Positions 31,674 through 39,902 of a stretch of DNA of 64,000 bases are shown one piece after another (within the stretch, counting starts at the first letter, position 1; each line of letters opens with the position of its first letter). The DNA is from CAITWD01 sp963842065. Lineage in GTDB: Bacteria > Actinomycetota > Thermoleophilia > Miltoncostaeales > Miltoncostaeaceae. A program made the position numbers and the translations under genes. Under the pieces are notes generated by a model. That model ran no database searches and was not told the origin of the DNA. It saw only the letters and a program-made list of their open reading frames with translations. The stretch lies in NCBI GenBank assembly GCA_963842065.1, contig CAWJEW010000008.1, positions 310,001 through 374,000 of the forward strand. Reading direction: 5' to 3'.

Positions 31674-32111
31674 CTACGCCTCGGGGTGCGGCTCCTCGCT
31701 GTGGACCAGCAGCACCGCGCACGGGGCGATCGCCACGAGCTTCTGGGTGAAGCTGCCGAGCACGGTCTTCTCCGGCCCGCCGTGGCGCGCGACGGCGATG
31801 ACGTCGGCGTGGTGGTCGCGGGCCCAGTCGGCAACCGAGTGGGTCGGGTTCCCTTCCAGGACCACCGAGGCTTCGTCGTCGTTGGCGACCGTCGCGATCC
31901 ACTGCTCGGCGATCTCGATCAGCGGCGTCTGGTCCTGGATGATCCCGCCGCCGAGCCCGGCAGCGAGCTCGGTCAGAAACGACGGCGGCGGGATCACGTG
32001 GATGAGCGTCAAGGTGCCGCCCTCCGCGCGGACGGTCCGCGCGGTCTCGAGTGCCCGCTGGGCACCCGGGGAGTCGTCCAAGCAGACCACGATGTTCGCA
32101 AAGCCGGCCAT
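31674..32111 (-). CDS. Universal stress protein (UspA family)
   Basis: A 145-residue single UspA domain. It opens with FANIVVCLDDSPGAQRALETA, the usual first strand and helix. A family-typical TLTLIHVIPPP follows. The ATP-loop motif Gly-x2-Gly-x9-Gly-(S/T) is only partly kept (ARHGGPEKTVLGSFTQKLV), and the protein ends in APCAVLLVHSEEP. UspA proteins bind ATP or remain non-nucleotide binders and support stress survival. It is divergent from the metallo-hydrolase gene (start 32187), with about 75 bases of shared promoter region. Confidence 0.85.
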   Translation of the reverse strand: MAGFANIVVCLDDSPGAQRALETARTVRAEGGTLTLIHVIPPPSFLTELAAGLGGGIIQDQTPLIEIAEQWIATVANDDEASVVLEGNPTHSVADWARDHHADVIAVARHGGPEKTVLGSFTQKLVAIAPCAVLLVHSEEPHPEA

Positions 32112-32186
32112 CGCCCGGAGTATATGCGCCCATACCGTGCGCGTCGCCGGCCGGGCGGCGGCCCGGTGCTAGCCTCATCATCCACG

Positions 32187-33008
32187 ATGGCCGGCCGCAC
32201 GCCACACGCCGACACACCCGTCGACGACCACATCGTCTGGGGCGGTCATGCGACCGTGCGGATCGTCTTGGGGGGCGAGGCCGTTCTGACCGATCCGGTG
32301 CTGCGCCGCCGAGTGATGCACCTGCAGCGCGTGGTGCCGCTGGTCGAGGGCCTCGGCAACACGCTGCGCGCGGTGCTCATCTCGCACCTCCACCACGACC
32401 ACCTCGACCTGGCCTCGCTGCGCATGCTGCCGGCCGACGCGGTGCTCGTCGTCCCGATCGGGGCGCGGTCCGCGCTCGGCCGTCGGACGCGCCAGCCGAT
32501 CATCGAGCTCGCGCCCGGCGAGACGGCCGAGCTCGGAGCGCTGCGGGTGCGGGCGACCGTCGCGGCGCACGACGGCGGACGCCCGGGGCGCCGCGGGGTC
32601 AGCGCGCCGGCGGTCGGATATGTCGTCGAGCACGCGACGACGACGGTCTACTTCGCCGGCGACACGGACATCTTTCCCGGTATGGCCGACATCGCGCCGC
32701 ACCTCGATCTGGCGCTCGTGCCCGTCTGGGGATGGGGCCCGACGCTCGGTCCGGGCCACCTGGACCCCGAGCGCGCCGCCGACGCGCTTGTCCTATTGCG
32801 CCCGCGCATCGCGGTGCCGATCCACTGGGGGACCTATCGCCCCCTGCTCGGACGGGGCGCCCCGCATCCGCGCGCCGGCGCGCCGGAGACCCGTTTCCTG
32901 CAGGCGGCGGCCGTACGCGCGCCGGATGTCGCGGTGCGGATCATCGCGCCGGGCGAGGTGCTCGCGCTGGCCGATGCGGCCCCGCCAGACCCGGCCCCGC
33001 TAGGCTGA
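32187..33008 (+). CDS. MBL-fold metal-dependent hydrolase (UlaG/NAPE-PLD-like)
   Basis: A 273-residue metallo-beta-lactamase-fold enzyme. The ATG at 32187 begins MAGRTPHADTPVDDHIVWGG, leading into the first strand. The metal motif is ISHLHHDHLDLASL (His-x-His-x-Asp-His, near residue 70). Further ligands are YFAGDTDIFPGM and VPIHWGTYRPLL. The overall pattern GHATVRIVLGGEAVLTDPVL is typical of the UlaG / NAPE-PLD-like branch, which hydrolyses phosphodiester- or lactone-like bonds. The substrate is not predictable. The luciferase-like gene starts four bases after its stop, so the two form an operon. Confidence 0.85.
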   Translation: MAGRTPHADTPVDDHIVWGGHATVRIVLGGEAVLTDPVLRRRVMHLQRVVPLVEGLGNTLRAVLISHLHHDHLDLASLRMLPADAVLVVPIGARSALGRRTRQPIIELAPGETAELGALRVRATVAAHDGGRPGRRGVSAPAVGYVVEHATTTVYFAGDTDIFPGMADIAPHLDLALVPVWGWGPTLGPGHLDPERAADALVLLRPRIAVPIHWGTYRPLLGRGAPHPRAGAPETRFLQAAAVRAPDVAVRIIAPGEVLALADAAPPDPAPLG

Positions 33009-33012
33009 ACGC

Positions 33013-34038
33013 GTGCAGATACCCGCTTCGATCCTCGATCTGACGCCGGTGCCCGAAGGGGTGGGTGCGCGCGGCGCGATCCAGAACTCGATCGCGCTCG
33101 CCGAGTCGGCCGAGGTCTTTGGGTACCACCGCTATTGGGTGGCCGAGCACCACAACAGCCCCACCATGGCCTGCCCGTCGCCGGAGGTGATGATCGCCCA
33201 CATCGCGTGTGCCACGAGCGCGATCCGGGTCGGCTCGGGCGGGGTCATGCTCCCGAACCACAGCCCGCTGCGGGTGGCCGAGGCGTTTCGCGTGCTTGAG
33301 GCGCTGCACCCGGGCCGCATCGACCTCGGGCTCGGGCGGGCGCCGGGCACGGACGCGCTGACGGCCTACGCGCTGCGGCGTGGCGCGGGTGCGCCGGAGG
33401 AGTTCCCGCAGCAGCTGGCGGAGTTACTGGCCTACACCGAGACGGGCTTTCCGAGCGACCATCCCTTCGCGGGGATCGTCGCCGAGCCGCGCGAGATCCG
33501 GCTCCCGCCGATCTGGATCCTCGGCTCGAGCGACTATGGGGCGCAGGTCGCCGCCGCGCTGGGCGTTGGGTTCGCGTTCGCGCGTCACCTGAACCCGCGT
33601 GGCGCCGCCGACGCGATTGCGCGCTATCGCGACGCCTTCCAGTCGGCGGGGCGCATCCCGGGACCGCGGGTCATCCTGGCGACCTCGGCGATTTGCGCCG
33701 ACACCGGCCGTCGCGCGCACGACCTGGCGGCGTCGATGGCGCTCGGGGTCATCCGGCTGCGCTCGGGTCGGCCCGCGCCGCTGCCGACGCCCGAGGACGC
33801 GCTCGCATACGACTACAACGAACAGGAGCTCGACCAGGTGCGCCGCTATCGGCGGGCGCAGGTCGTGGGCACCGCCGACGAGGTGCGCGATGAGCTCGCC
33901 GAGCTCGTGCGCGAGACCGGTGCGGACGAGCTCATGCTCATGGCGATGGTGCACAGCCACCAGGAGCGTGTGCACTCGTACCGGCTGGTCGCCGAGGCCC
34001 TTGGGCTTGGCGCGTCGCGCGCGCCGGCTGCGCGGTAG
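33013..34038 (+). CDS. Luciferase-like (LLM) flavin-dependent oxidoreductase
   Basis: A 341-residue TIM-barrel monooxygenase of the bacterial luciferase family, starting at a GTG four bases after the metallo-hydrolase stop. It opens with PASILDLTPVPEGVGARGAI, followed by GYHRYWVAEHHNSPTMACPS, a family hallmark of the MsnO8-like group. VGSGGVMLPNHSPLRVAEAF and LHPGRIDLGLGRAPGTD are also diagnostic. These enzymes use reduced FMN or F420. The MsnO8-like group is usually FMN-linked. Substrate unknown. It is co-transcribed with the MBL hydrolase and probably upstream of uppP. Confidence 0.85.
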   Translation: MQIPASILDLTPVPEGVGARGAIQNSIALAESAEVFGYHRYWVAEHHNSPTMACPSPEVMIAHIACATSAIRVGSGGVMLPNHSPLRVAEAFRVLEALHPGRIDLGLGRAPGTDALTAYALRRGAGAPEEFPQQLAELLAYTETGFPSDHPFAGIVAEPREIRLPPIWILGSSDYGAQVAAALGVGFAFARHLNPRGAADAIARYRDAFQSAGRIPGPRVILATSAICADTGRRAHDLAASMALGVIRLRSGRPAPLPTPEDALAYDYNEQELDQVRRYRRAQVVGTADEVRDELAELVRETGADELMLMAMVHSHQERVHSYRLVAEALGLGASRAPAAR

Positions 34039-34181
34039 CTCCCGCGGCGGCGTGCGATGTCCGGCGGTCCATGGTCTGTGCGGCGACAGGAGACATCGCC
34101 TGAGGCGCGAACCATCACAGCACCACGGTCGCGCCCGTCGGCGTGCGCGCCGCCGCGACGTGCAACACCCCGGGGAGACGC

Positions 34182-35036
34182 ATGATTTCGTATTTCCAGG
34201 CGATCGTGCTGGGCATCGTCCAGGGCGTGACCGAACCGTTTCCGGTCTCGAGTCTTGGCCACGCCGTGATCGTCCCGGCGCTGTTCGGCTGGAACCTGAC
34301 CCAGCACAACGACAAGTTCGTCACGTTCCTGGTCGCGACGCACTTCGCGACGGCGCTGGTGTTTCTGGCTATCTTCTGGGACGACTGGGTCCGGGTCGTC
34401 ACGGGGCTGGTGCGCTCGATCGCGCACCGCGGGATCGAGCCCGACGACACCGACGCCCGCCTGGGCTGGCTGTTGGTCATCGGCACCGTGCCGGCGGGGA
34501 TTATCGGGCTGGCGCTGCAGCACCAGCTGGAGACGCTGTTCGACAACGCCCAGCTGGTCGCGGGGATTCTGATCCTCAACGGCCTGATGCTGTTGTACGC
34601 GGAGTCGCGCCGCCGCCGTGCCCGGGTCGAGGAGGTCGACGACGACGCGCGGCTCGCCCGCAGCCTGACCACCAAGTCGGCCGCCGGCATCGGTCTTGCC
34701 CAGGCGCTGGCGCTGATCCCGGGCTTCTCGCGCTCCGGCGCCACGATGAGCGGCGGGTTGCTCCAGGGGCTCTCGCACCGCGACGCGGCACGCTTTTCCT
34801 TCCTGCTCGCGACGCCGATCATCCTTGCGGCAGCGCTGTACAAACTGCCCGGCCTGCTCGGTTCGGCGGGCAGCGGCATCCGGGGCCAGGCACTCGTCGG
34901 CGCGATCGCCGCGGCCGTTGCGGCCTGGCTGAGCGTGCGCTTCCTGCTGCGGTTCTTCGAGACGAACCGTCTGACCCCGTTCGGGATCTACTGCATCGTG
35001 GCCGGCGCGGTGTCGCTAGTCTGGCTGACCGTGTAG
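34182..35036 (+). CDS. uppP: Undecaprenyl-diphosphate phosphatase
   Basis: A 284-residue polytopic membrane protein starting at the ATG at 34182, with GGGGAG nearby. Two conserved UppP/BacA motifs are present. The first is (E/Q)-x3-E in QGVTEPFPVSSLGHAVIVPA, where the last Ser-Gly-His is read as LGH rather than SGH. The second is PGFSRSGATMSGGLLQGLS. UppP recycles undecaprenyl-diphosphate to the monophosphate for peptidoglycan synthesis and confers bacitracin tolerance. The substitution in the first motif is a mild oddity. A strong hairpin follows the gene and separates it from convergent pstS. Confidence 0.9.
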   Translation: MISYFQAIVLGIVQGVTEPFPVSSLGHAVIVPALFGWNLTQHNDKFVTFLVATHFATALVFLAIFWDDWVRVVTGLVRSIAHRGIEPDDTDARLGWLLVIGTVPAGIIGLALQHQLETLFDNAQLVAGILILNGLMLLYAESRRRRARVEEVDDDARLARSLTTKSAAGIGLAQALALIPGFSRSGATMSGGLLQGLSHRDAARFSFLLATPIILAAALYKLPGLLGSAGSGIRGQALVGAIAAAVAAWLSVRFLLRFFETNRLTPFGIYCIVAGAVSLVWLTV

Positions 35037-35045
35037 GGCACGCGG

Positions 35046-35078
35046 CGCGCACACACCGGACGGTCCGGTGTGTGCGCG
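35046..35078. terminator. 15-bp hairpin between convergent uppP and pstS
   Basis: CGCGCACACACCGGA (35046-35060) pairs perfectly with TCCGGTGTGTGCGCG (35064-35078) around a three-base loop. It lies in the 49-base gap between two convergent genes and probably serves both. There is no T-run, as is common for terminators in high-GC actinobacteria. Confidence 0.7.
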
Positions 35079-35085
35079 GGCAAAC

Positions 35086-36171
35086 CTAGCTGAGTTTGCC
35101 GACCTGCGTCTTGGCGGCGCTGAGGATCGACGAGGGCAGCGGCGCGTCCCCGAGGGCGGTCAGCGCGTTCTGCGCCGTTGAGCCGTAGGCGTAGTTCAGG
35201 AAGCTCTGGGTGCCTGCCAGGGCCTTGGACATGCCAGCCTGCTGGTAGTTGCTGTATCCGAGCACGAAGGTGGTGATCGTGATCGGGTACGCGCCCGTCC
35301 CGCTCGAGTTGAGCAGGCTCTTCTGGAGGGCTGTCGGGTTGATTGGCTGGCTCACCGTGGCGGTGGTGCCGGCCGCGGTGGTCGACGCGACGGTCGGCGC
35401 GACGTAGGTGCCGTTCGGTGCCTTGACCTTGGCGAGCAGGCCCTGGTCGGCGGCGCTGAGCACATCGGCGTAATCGGCGTAGCCGATCGAGTTGGCGTTG
35501 CTCTTGACGCACTGCAGGACGCCGGGATTCTTCGGTGAGGCGATGATGTGCGGGGCGGTCCAGGTCGGCAGCTTGTTCGCCGTGCCGACCTTCTTCACGA
35601 ACGTGGCGCTCTCGACGGCGAGGTAGCCCGAGAAGTTCGAGCTGGTGCCCGAGGAGTCGGCACGCACGCAGACGGTGATCGGGGCGTTCGGGAACGTCAC
35701 CCCGGGGTTGTCGGCGGCGATCTCCGACGAGTTCCAGTTGGTGACCGTGCCGTCGAAGATGTCGGCGAGCGTCGTTCCCGAGAATTGGAGGTTCGTGGCG
35801 CCGGTGACGTTGGCTGGAACGCCAATCGCCCCGAGGAATGTCGGGAAGTACACCGGGGTGACCCCGTTGCGGGTCTTGGCGAGGGTCGCGAGCTCGGACG
35901 GCGTGAGGGGCGAGTCGGTCGCGCCCCAATCGACGACGCCGTTCGTGAAGTCGGTGATCCCGCCGCCGGAGCCCTTCGAGATGTACGTGCACAGCTTCGA
36001 GTTCGTGCACCACGTTTGGTAGGGAAGGGCCGCGAAGCTGCTGCCGCTGCCGGTGCTCTTCGCGCCGGACGACGACGAGCTGCTGCCACACCCGGCAACC
36101 GCGAGGGCCGCGCCGGCCACGATCGCGGCGCCAAAGAGCACCGTGCGGCGGTTGCGCTTGGATCGATCCAT
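35086..36171 (-). CDS. pstS: Phosphate-binding lipoprotein PstS
   Basis: A 361-residue periplasmic-binding-type lipoprotein. The ATG at 36171 gives a short basic N-region, a hydrophobic stretch and lipobox AVAGCGSS (Cys28). The mature part has PstS hallmarks: TGSGSSFAALPYQTWC, ITDFTNGVVDWGATDSPLTP, ICVRADSSGTSSNFSGYL-type phosphate loop (VCVRADSSGTSSNF), and YPITITTFVLGYSNY. It captures phosphate for the PstCAB transporter, whose genes are not adjacent. Long minus-strand readings upstream of the ATG are not coding. The upstream region has a four-unit PHO box (36267-36310), so phosphate-starvation control by PhoP is very likely. Confidence 0.88.
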   Translation of the reverse strand: MDRSKRNRRTVLFGAAIVAGAALAVAGCGSSSSSSGAKSTGSGSSFAALPYQTWCTNSKLCTYISKGSGGGITDFTNGVVDWGATDSPLTPSELATLAKTRNGVTPVYFPTFLGAIGVPANVTGATNLQFSGTTLADIFDGTVTNWNSSEIAADNPGVTFPNAPITVCVRADSSGTSSNFSGYLAVESATFVKKVGTANKLPTWTAPHIIASPKNPGVLQCVKSNANSIGYADYADVLSAADQGLLAKVKAPNGTYVAPTVASTTAAGTTATVSQPINPTALQKSLLNSSGTGAYPITITTFVLGYSNYQQAGMSKALAGTQSFLNYAYGSTAQNALTALGDAPLPSSILSAAKTQVGKLS

Positions 36172-36266
36172 TCGGACGTCCCTCCATGATTCGATCGGGG
36201 TTTCGATGCGCAGCCCGCGTCTGCTGGCTGCGGAGTCCGGGTCGAGCGTAACCAGCGCAGGTCGCA

Positions 36267-36310
36267 GAAATGTGAAAATGCACGTCATCAATTGTGAACC
36301 GATCGTGAAC
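36267..36310 (-). promoter_or_regulatory. PHO box: four 11-bp direct repeats upstream of pstS
   Basis: On the minus strand the units are GTTCACGATCG, GTTCACAATTG, ATGACGTGCAT and TTTCACATTTC, exactly 11 bases each. Actinobacterial PhoP binds 11-bp direct repeat units with a conserved GTTCA core. Two units match perfectly, one nearly, and one is weak. The array ends about 95 bases upstream of the pstS start. Confidence 0.75.
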
Positions 36311-36382
36311 GTCGGCGCTTCCGCTCGCGACTCGTTTGCAGACGTGTCACAGACGACGGCGACGAGCGCGGGAGGTTGGCCC

Positions 36383-37238
36383 ATGGACGCGCGTGTGCAC
36401 AGCGATGGCGACCCGCACACGCGCGGCGACGAGCAGCCGGCGAGCGCCCTCTGCGCGCGCGGGCTGCCCTTGGAGGGCAACCGCTGGTTCGTCAGCCTCG
36501 GCGACGCGCCCGACACACACGACTGGCGGGCATCGAATGCGCCTGGGCCCCGGGAGATGGGCACGGGCGACGACGGCGACGCCGTGCCGGCGCACACGCC
36601 GTTTGCCGCGGTGGGCGGCTCCTGCGACGCGCGCGTGCCGGCAGAGCTGGTGCTCGGAGGCGCCGCCGGGGATCTGTTTGTCGCGCGCGTCGCGGGCAAC
36701 GTCCCCGGAACGTGGTCGATCGGCAGCATCGATCTCGCCGCCGACACGCGTGCCACCATGCGCCTGCCGGCGGTCATCGGGCACACCGGCTGCCAGGCCG
36801 TCGGCGCGGCGGTGGACGGGTCCCTGGCCCCGGCGAGCGAGCTCGGCCTCGCCGCCCGGCTGCCACCGCGCGCGATCATCGACAGCCTGCTGCCGGCGGT
36901 CATCTGCGCGCGGGCGGCGATGGGCGAGGTTTACCTCGCGCAGGTCATCGCGCGCCCGGGGATATCGACACACGCTCGTCGAGCTCTCGGTGAGCGTGGA
37001 CGCCGCCCTGACGGCCAACGCGCTGGGCCAAAGCTTTGCCGCGCGGCTCGGCGCGACGCTCGACGTGGTTTATGGCGTGTCCAGCCCGACCAACCGTATC
37101 GTCGGCCTGCCCACGGACACCGACGGCCCAGGCCGGGCGGCGGCGCTGGCCCGTCCGCCCAAGGAGGAATCCGATGTCGTCCCGCTCGGCAGGCAGGTCG
37201 GCGGGAGCCAGTTCATCGCCACGTTGATCGCCAGGTAA
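36383..37238 (+). pseudogene. Beta-carbonic anhydrase-like gene with one frameshift and altered zinc motif
   Basis: The ATG at 36383 has GGGAGG upstream. The first frame reads FAAVGGSCDARVPAELVLGG, then AAGDLFVARVAGNVPGTWSI and IGHTGCQAVGAAVDG, the beta-carbonic anhydrase core. The zinc Cys of the usual CSDSR motif is displaced by one: SCDAR replaces CSDSR, while Asp and Arg and the later His/Cys pair remain. Near 36957 the homologous C-terminus continues in another frame (VELSVSVDAALTANALGQSF, then AARLGATLDVVYGVSSPTNR). The gene is either decayed or mis-sequenced in a CCCGGGG run. If real, the swapped Cys would likely stop CO2 hydration. Confidence 0.7.
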
Positions 37239-37371
37239 CCGGGGGTTCGCCATCCCATAACGCGCCTCACAGTGCGCTCCCAGCGTCCGTTGTTAGCGTC
37301 GCCGACAGGACGAGATCGGCCGTCGTGCGGAACGGCGACATGTGGGGTGCACGGGTGCGAGACGTCGGGAC

Positions 37372-38115
37372 ATGTCGGATGGCGAGGAAGGGGCGCCCGT
37401 GAGCGTGACGAGCCCCGCCAAGATCCTGGAGCAGGCCCGCGGCCACGAACCCGGAGACGGTCGGGGCACGGACGGCAACGAGCGTCTGACGGCCCTCACC
37501 GGCAGCCTGTTGTTCGTGCTGCTGGCCGCCGAGGGCGTCACGATCCTGGCGCTGCACAACTTCCTGACCGCGCACGTGTTCATCGGCGTGTTGCTGATCC
37601 CGCCGATCCTGCTCAAGCTCGGCTCGACCGGATACCGGTTCGTGCGCTACTACAGCCGCGATGCCGCCTATCGGGCGGCGGGCCCGCCGATCACGCCGAT
37701 GCGGATCCTGGCGCCGTTTCTGGTGCTGCTGACGTTGATCGTGTTGGCCAGCGGCGTCGCACTCGTCATCTCCGGCACGCGCAACGGGAACCCGCTGCTG
37801 TTCATCCACAAGGCGAGCTTCGTGCTGTGGTTGATCGTCGCTGCGATCCACGTCCTCTACTACCTGGTGCGGACCCCGCGCATCCTGCGCGCTGAAGTGG
37901 TCCCGTCCCGCCGCCGGCGCGGCGTCGCGAACCGAGGCCTGCGCTTTGCCGCGCTCGCCGGTGCCATGGTGGTCGGTGTCGGCCTCGGGTTTGCGTTCAT
38001 CCCGGTCGCCCACACCTGGGAAGCCAAGAACCCCCGTGGCCACACCGGGCGTGCCGGCATCGTGCAGGTCGCCCGGGCGCAGTCGGTGCCGAGCCGGGGG
38101 CCGGCGCGAGGCTGA
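37372..38115 (+). CDS. Four-to-five-helix membrane protein with paired His residues, unknown
   Basis: A 247-residue protein; a GTG at 37399 with AGGAAGG upstream is an equally good start. There are hydrophobic helices TALTGSLLFVLLAAEGVTIL, AHVFIGVLLIPPILLKLG, RILAPFLVLLTLIVLASGVA, KASFVLWLIVAAIHVLYYL and a final one before a basic tail. His residues near helix ends (ALHNFLTAHVF; LFIHKASF; AAIHVLYY) are spaced as in b-type-heme helical bundles such as DUF4405/cytochrome b561-like proteins, so heme binding is possible. No operon partner is evident. The family is not named with confidence. Confidence 0.7.
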   Translation: MSDGEEGAPVSVTSPAKILEQARGHEPGDGRGTDGNERLTALTGSLLFVLLAAEGVTILALHNFLTAHVFIGVLLIPPILLKLGSTGYRFVRYYSRDAAYRAAGPPITPMRILAPFLVLLTLIVLASGVALVISGTRNGNPLLFIHKASFVLWLIVAAIHVLYYLVRTPRILRAEVVPSRRRRGVANRGLRFAALAGAMVVGVGLGFAFIPVAHTWEAKNPRGHTGRAGIVQVARAQSVPSRGPARG

Positions 38116-38344
38116 GCGCGGGCATCACCGCGTCTAGGCTGGCCCGCGCCCGACGGCTGCGGGCCGCGATACCCGCTCCTTCGAGGTCGGCGACGACCTC
38201 CGTCAGTCGGTCCGACAGCACGCGCACGGTGCGTCCGGTCAGGGGCACCCGCCAGCCGTTGGCATCCAGTGCATCGCGCGCACCGCTCCGCCGGTCCGCG
38301 CGCACCTCGATGATCTGACGACCATCGACGACGCAGTCGATCAT
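37997..38344 (-). CDS. Small protein overlapping the membrane-protein gene end, uncertain
   Basis: An ATG at 38344 opens 115 codons. The first 70 residues look natural (VDGRQIIEVRADRRSGARDA; RTVRVLSDRLTEVVADLEGA). The last 40 are Cys/Arg/Pro-rich and overlap the 3' end of the opposite-strand membrane-protein gene by about 120 bases, which is unusual. There is no Shine-Dalgarno site. It may be a real small gene whose stop was lost, or a chance frame. No family recognised. Confidence 0.35.
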   Translation of the reverse strand: MIDCVVDGRQIIEVRADRRSGARDALDANGWRVPLTGRTVRVLSDRLTEVVADLEGAGIAARSRRARASLDAVMPALSLAPAPGSAPTAPGRPARCRHARCGHGGSWLPRCGRPG

Positions 38345-38363
38345 CCGGCGCGGTCGCGATGCG

Positions 38364-39806
38364 TCAGCCCGTGCGCACCCCGTAGACGATTGCGATGCCG
38401 TTGCCCCTGGCGGCGCCGCGCGCGCCGACGATCAGCGAGCGCGCAGTGTCTTCGAGCGCGATGACGGTGCCAAACAGCGCCGTGCCGGAGGCCGAGATGA
38501 TGTGCGTTCGGTCCCATCGACTGCGCGAGCGGACATACGCGACGACAGCGCCTCGGCCGTCGTGGGCGTAGGGCGCGCCCACGACCACCGTCCCGGCACT
38601 CGCCGCCAGGGCCACGGACGTTCCGAAGGCCGCGCCGACGTCGTCGCCGGCGGTCATGGCGATGGGATTGCGCAGCGCGCAGGCGAGGACCCAGGTGGTT
38701 CCCCGGCGCACGAAGACTCCGACCGAGCCGTGGCCGCCTCCGGCGGCCGGCGCGCCCACGGCGATCGCCACGTCGTCCGGCGAGATAGCCACCGAGCGTC
38801 CGAGCTGACCGCCAAGACGGCGCGTTGATGCGAGCACCCGGATGAGCAAATTGCCTCCGTGGCGGCGGCAGGCGTACCCGGCGCGGGCGAACACCCAGGC
38901 GGCCCCGCCCCCGCGCGCATCGGGCGCGCCGACGACTCCGGTCGTCCCGCCGCCGGCGAGGGCGACCGACCAGCCAAAAAGATCGCCCGTCCGCGCAGCG
39001 GGATCGGTCATGGTCCCGTCCAGCGCCCACAGCGCCCCGGAGCGCCCAGAGGCGTAGACGGCCCCGCTGCTGATTCGCGCGCCGGGTGCCCCAACCAGCA
39101 CCGTGGCGCCGTTCCCCGACACGGCGACGGCCCGCCCGAACAGGTCGCCGGGCGCACCGCCCGGATCGAGGAGCATGCGCTGCGCGGCCCAGCGTGTTCC
39201 GGTGCGGGTGCATACCGTCGCGTAGCCAACAGCCCCGTCGGCCCAGACGACGAGCGTCGCGCCGTTGTGCGAACGCGCGACCGACGCGCCGTACGCGTCC
39301 CGGGCTGCAAGTCCCGCGTTGGCGATCACCTGCCGCCGGACCCAATGCCCGTCAGCCCGAGCGTAGATCGCCACCAACCCGGTGCCATCCGCCGCGTCGG
39401 GACTGCCCACGGCGAGCGTCCCGCCGTCACCGGAGATCGCGACGGCATTCCCAAAACCGGCGAGTTGCCCCGTGCCGGGATAGGCGATCGTGACCTGGCG
39501 CGACCAGCCGATTGCCGGTGCGCAGGTGACGGCGATGAGCGAACCCACAAACGACGCCAACCCCGACCATCGTCCGCCGCGCGCGCTCGGCAGAGGGAGG
39601 GGTGATGTGGTTCGTGGCGATACGCATGCGGTGCCCCTGTCGTGCAGTTCGCTGCCGGAGCGGTGCCCCCAAACCGTAGCGCCGGTCCGCTCGTTCTCGG
39701 CGACGATGGGATTGGCATCACGGCAATCGGCAGCCTCGTGTCTCGGGGTAGACGCCGTGCCACAGCCGTCGAATCGGTCACGGAGTTCGTGTCGTGGAAG
39801 CGGCAC
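38364..39806 (-). CDS. Secreted FG-GAP repeat (beta-propeller) protein
   Basis: About 480 codons; the true start is uncertain. A signal-like hydrophobic stretch (LASFVGSLIAVTCAPAIGWS) lies at residues 84-103 of the longest reading, and no good start precedes it closely. From there at least six FG-GAP-type repeats recur (AGFGNAVAISGDGGTLAVGS; LFGRAVAVSGNGATVLVGAP; LFGWSVALAGGGTTGVVGAP; LGRSVAISPDDVAIAVGAPA; AFGTSVALAASAGTVVVGAP; LFGTVIALEDTARSLIVGAR). They imply a propeller of integrin-alpha type, probably surface or secreted. The Ca-binding DxDxDG loops are mostly degenerate. Ligand unknown. Confidence 0.75.
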   Translation of the reverse strand: MPLPRHELRDRFDGCGTASTPRHEAADCRDANPIVAENERTGATVWGHRSGSELHDRGTACVSPRTTSPLPLPSARGGRWSGLASFVGSLIAVTCAPAIGWSRQVTIAYPGTGQLAGFGNAVAISGDGGTLAVGSPDAADGTGLVAIYARADGHWVRRQVIANAGLAARDAYGASVARSHNGATLVVWADGAVGYATVCTRTGTRWAAQRMLLDPGGAPGDLFGRAVAVSGNGATVLVGAPGARISSGAVYASGRSGALWALDGTMTDPAARTGDLFGWSVALAGGGTTGVVGAPDARGGGAAWVFARAGYACRRHGGNLLIRVLASTRRLGGQLGRSVAISPDDVAIAVGAPAAGGGHGSVGVFVRRGTTWVLACALRNPIAMTAGDDVGAAFGTSVALAASAGTVVVGAPYAHDGRGAVVAYVRSRSRWDRTHIISASGTALFGTVIALEDTARSLIVGARGAARGNGIAIVYGVRTG

Positions 39807-39902
39807 CGCCGATGCAACAGGTCACTGAGATCGAGCTGCCGACGCGTCCGCGTCCGGCAGAGACCCCGGGCCGCGCAACCTCGACCGTAAAGACGGTGCC
39901 CG

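Noticed and set aside
36172..36903. N-terminal extension of the pstS reading frame to 605 codons
   Set aside because: The extension has no homology-like sequence, crosses the PHO box and the carbonic-anhydrase gene, and a proper signal peptide starts at 36171.
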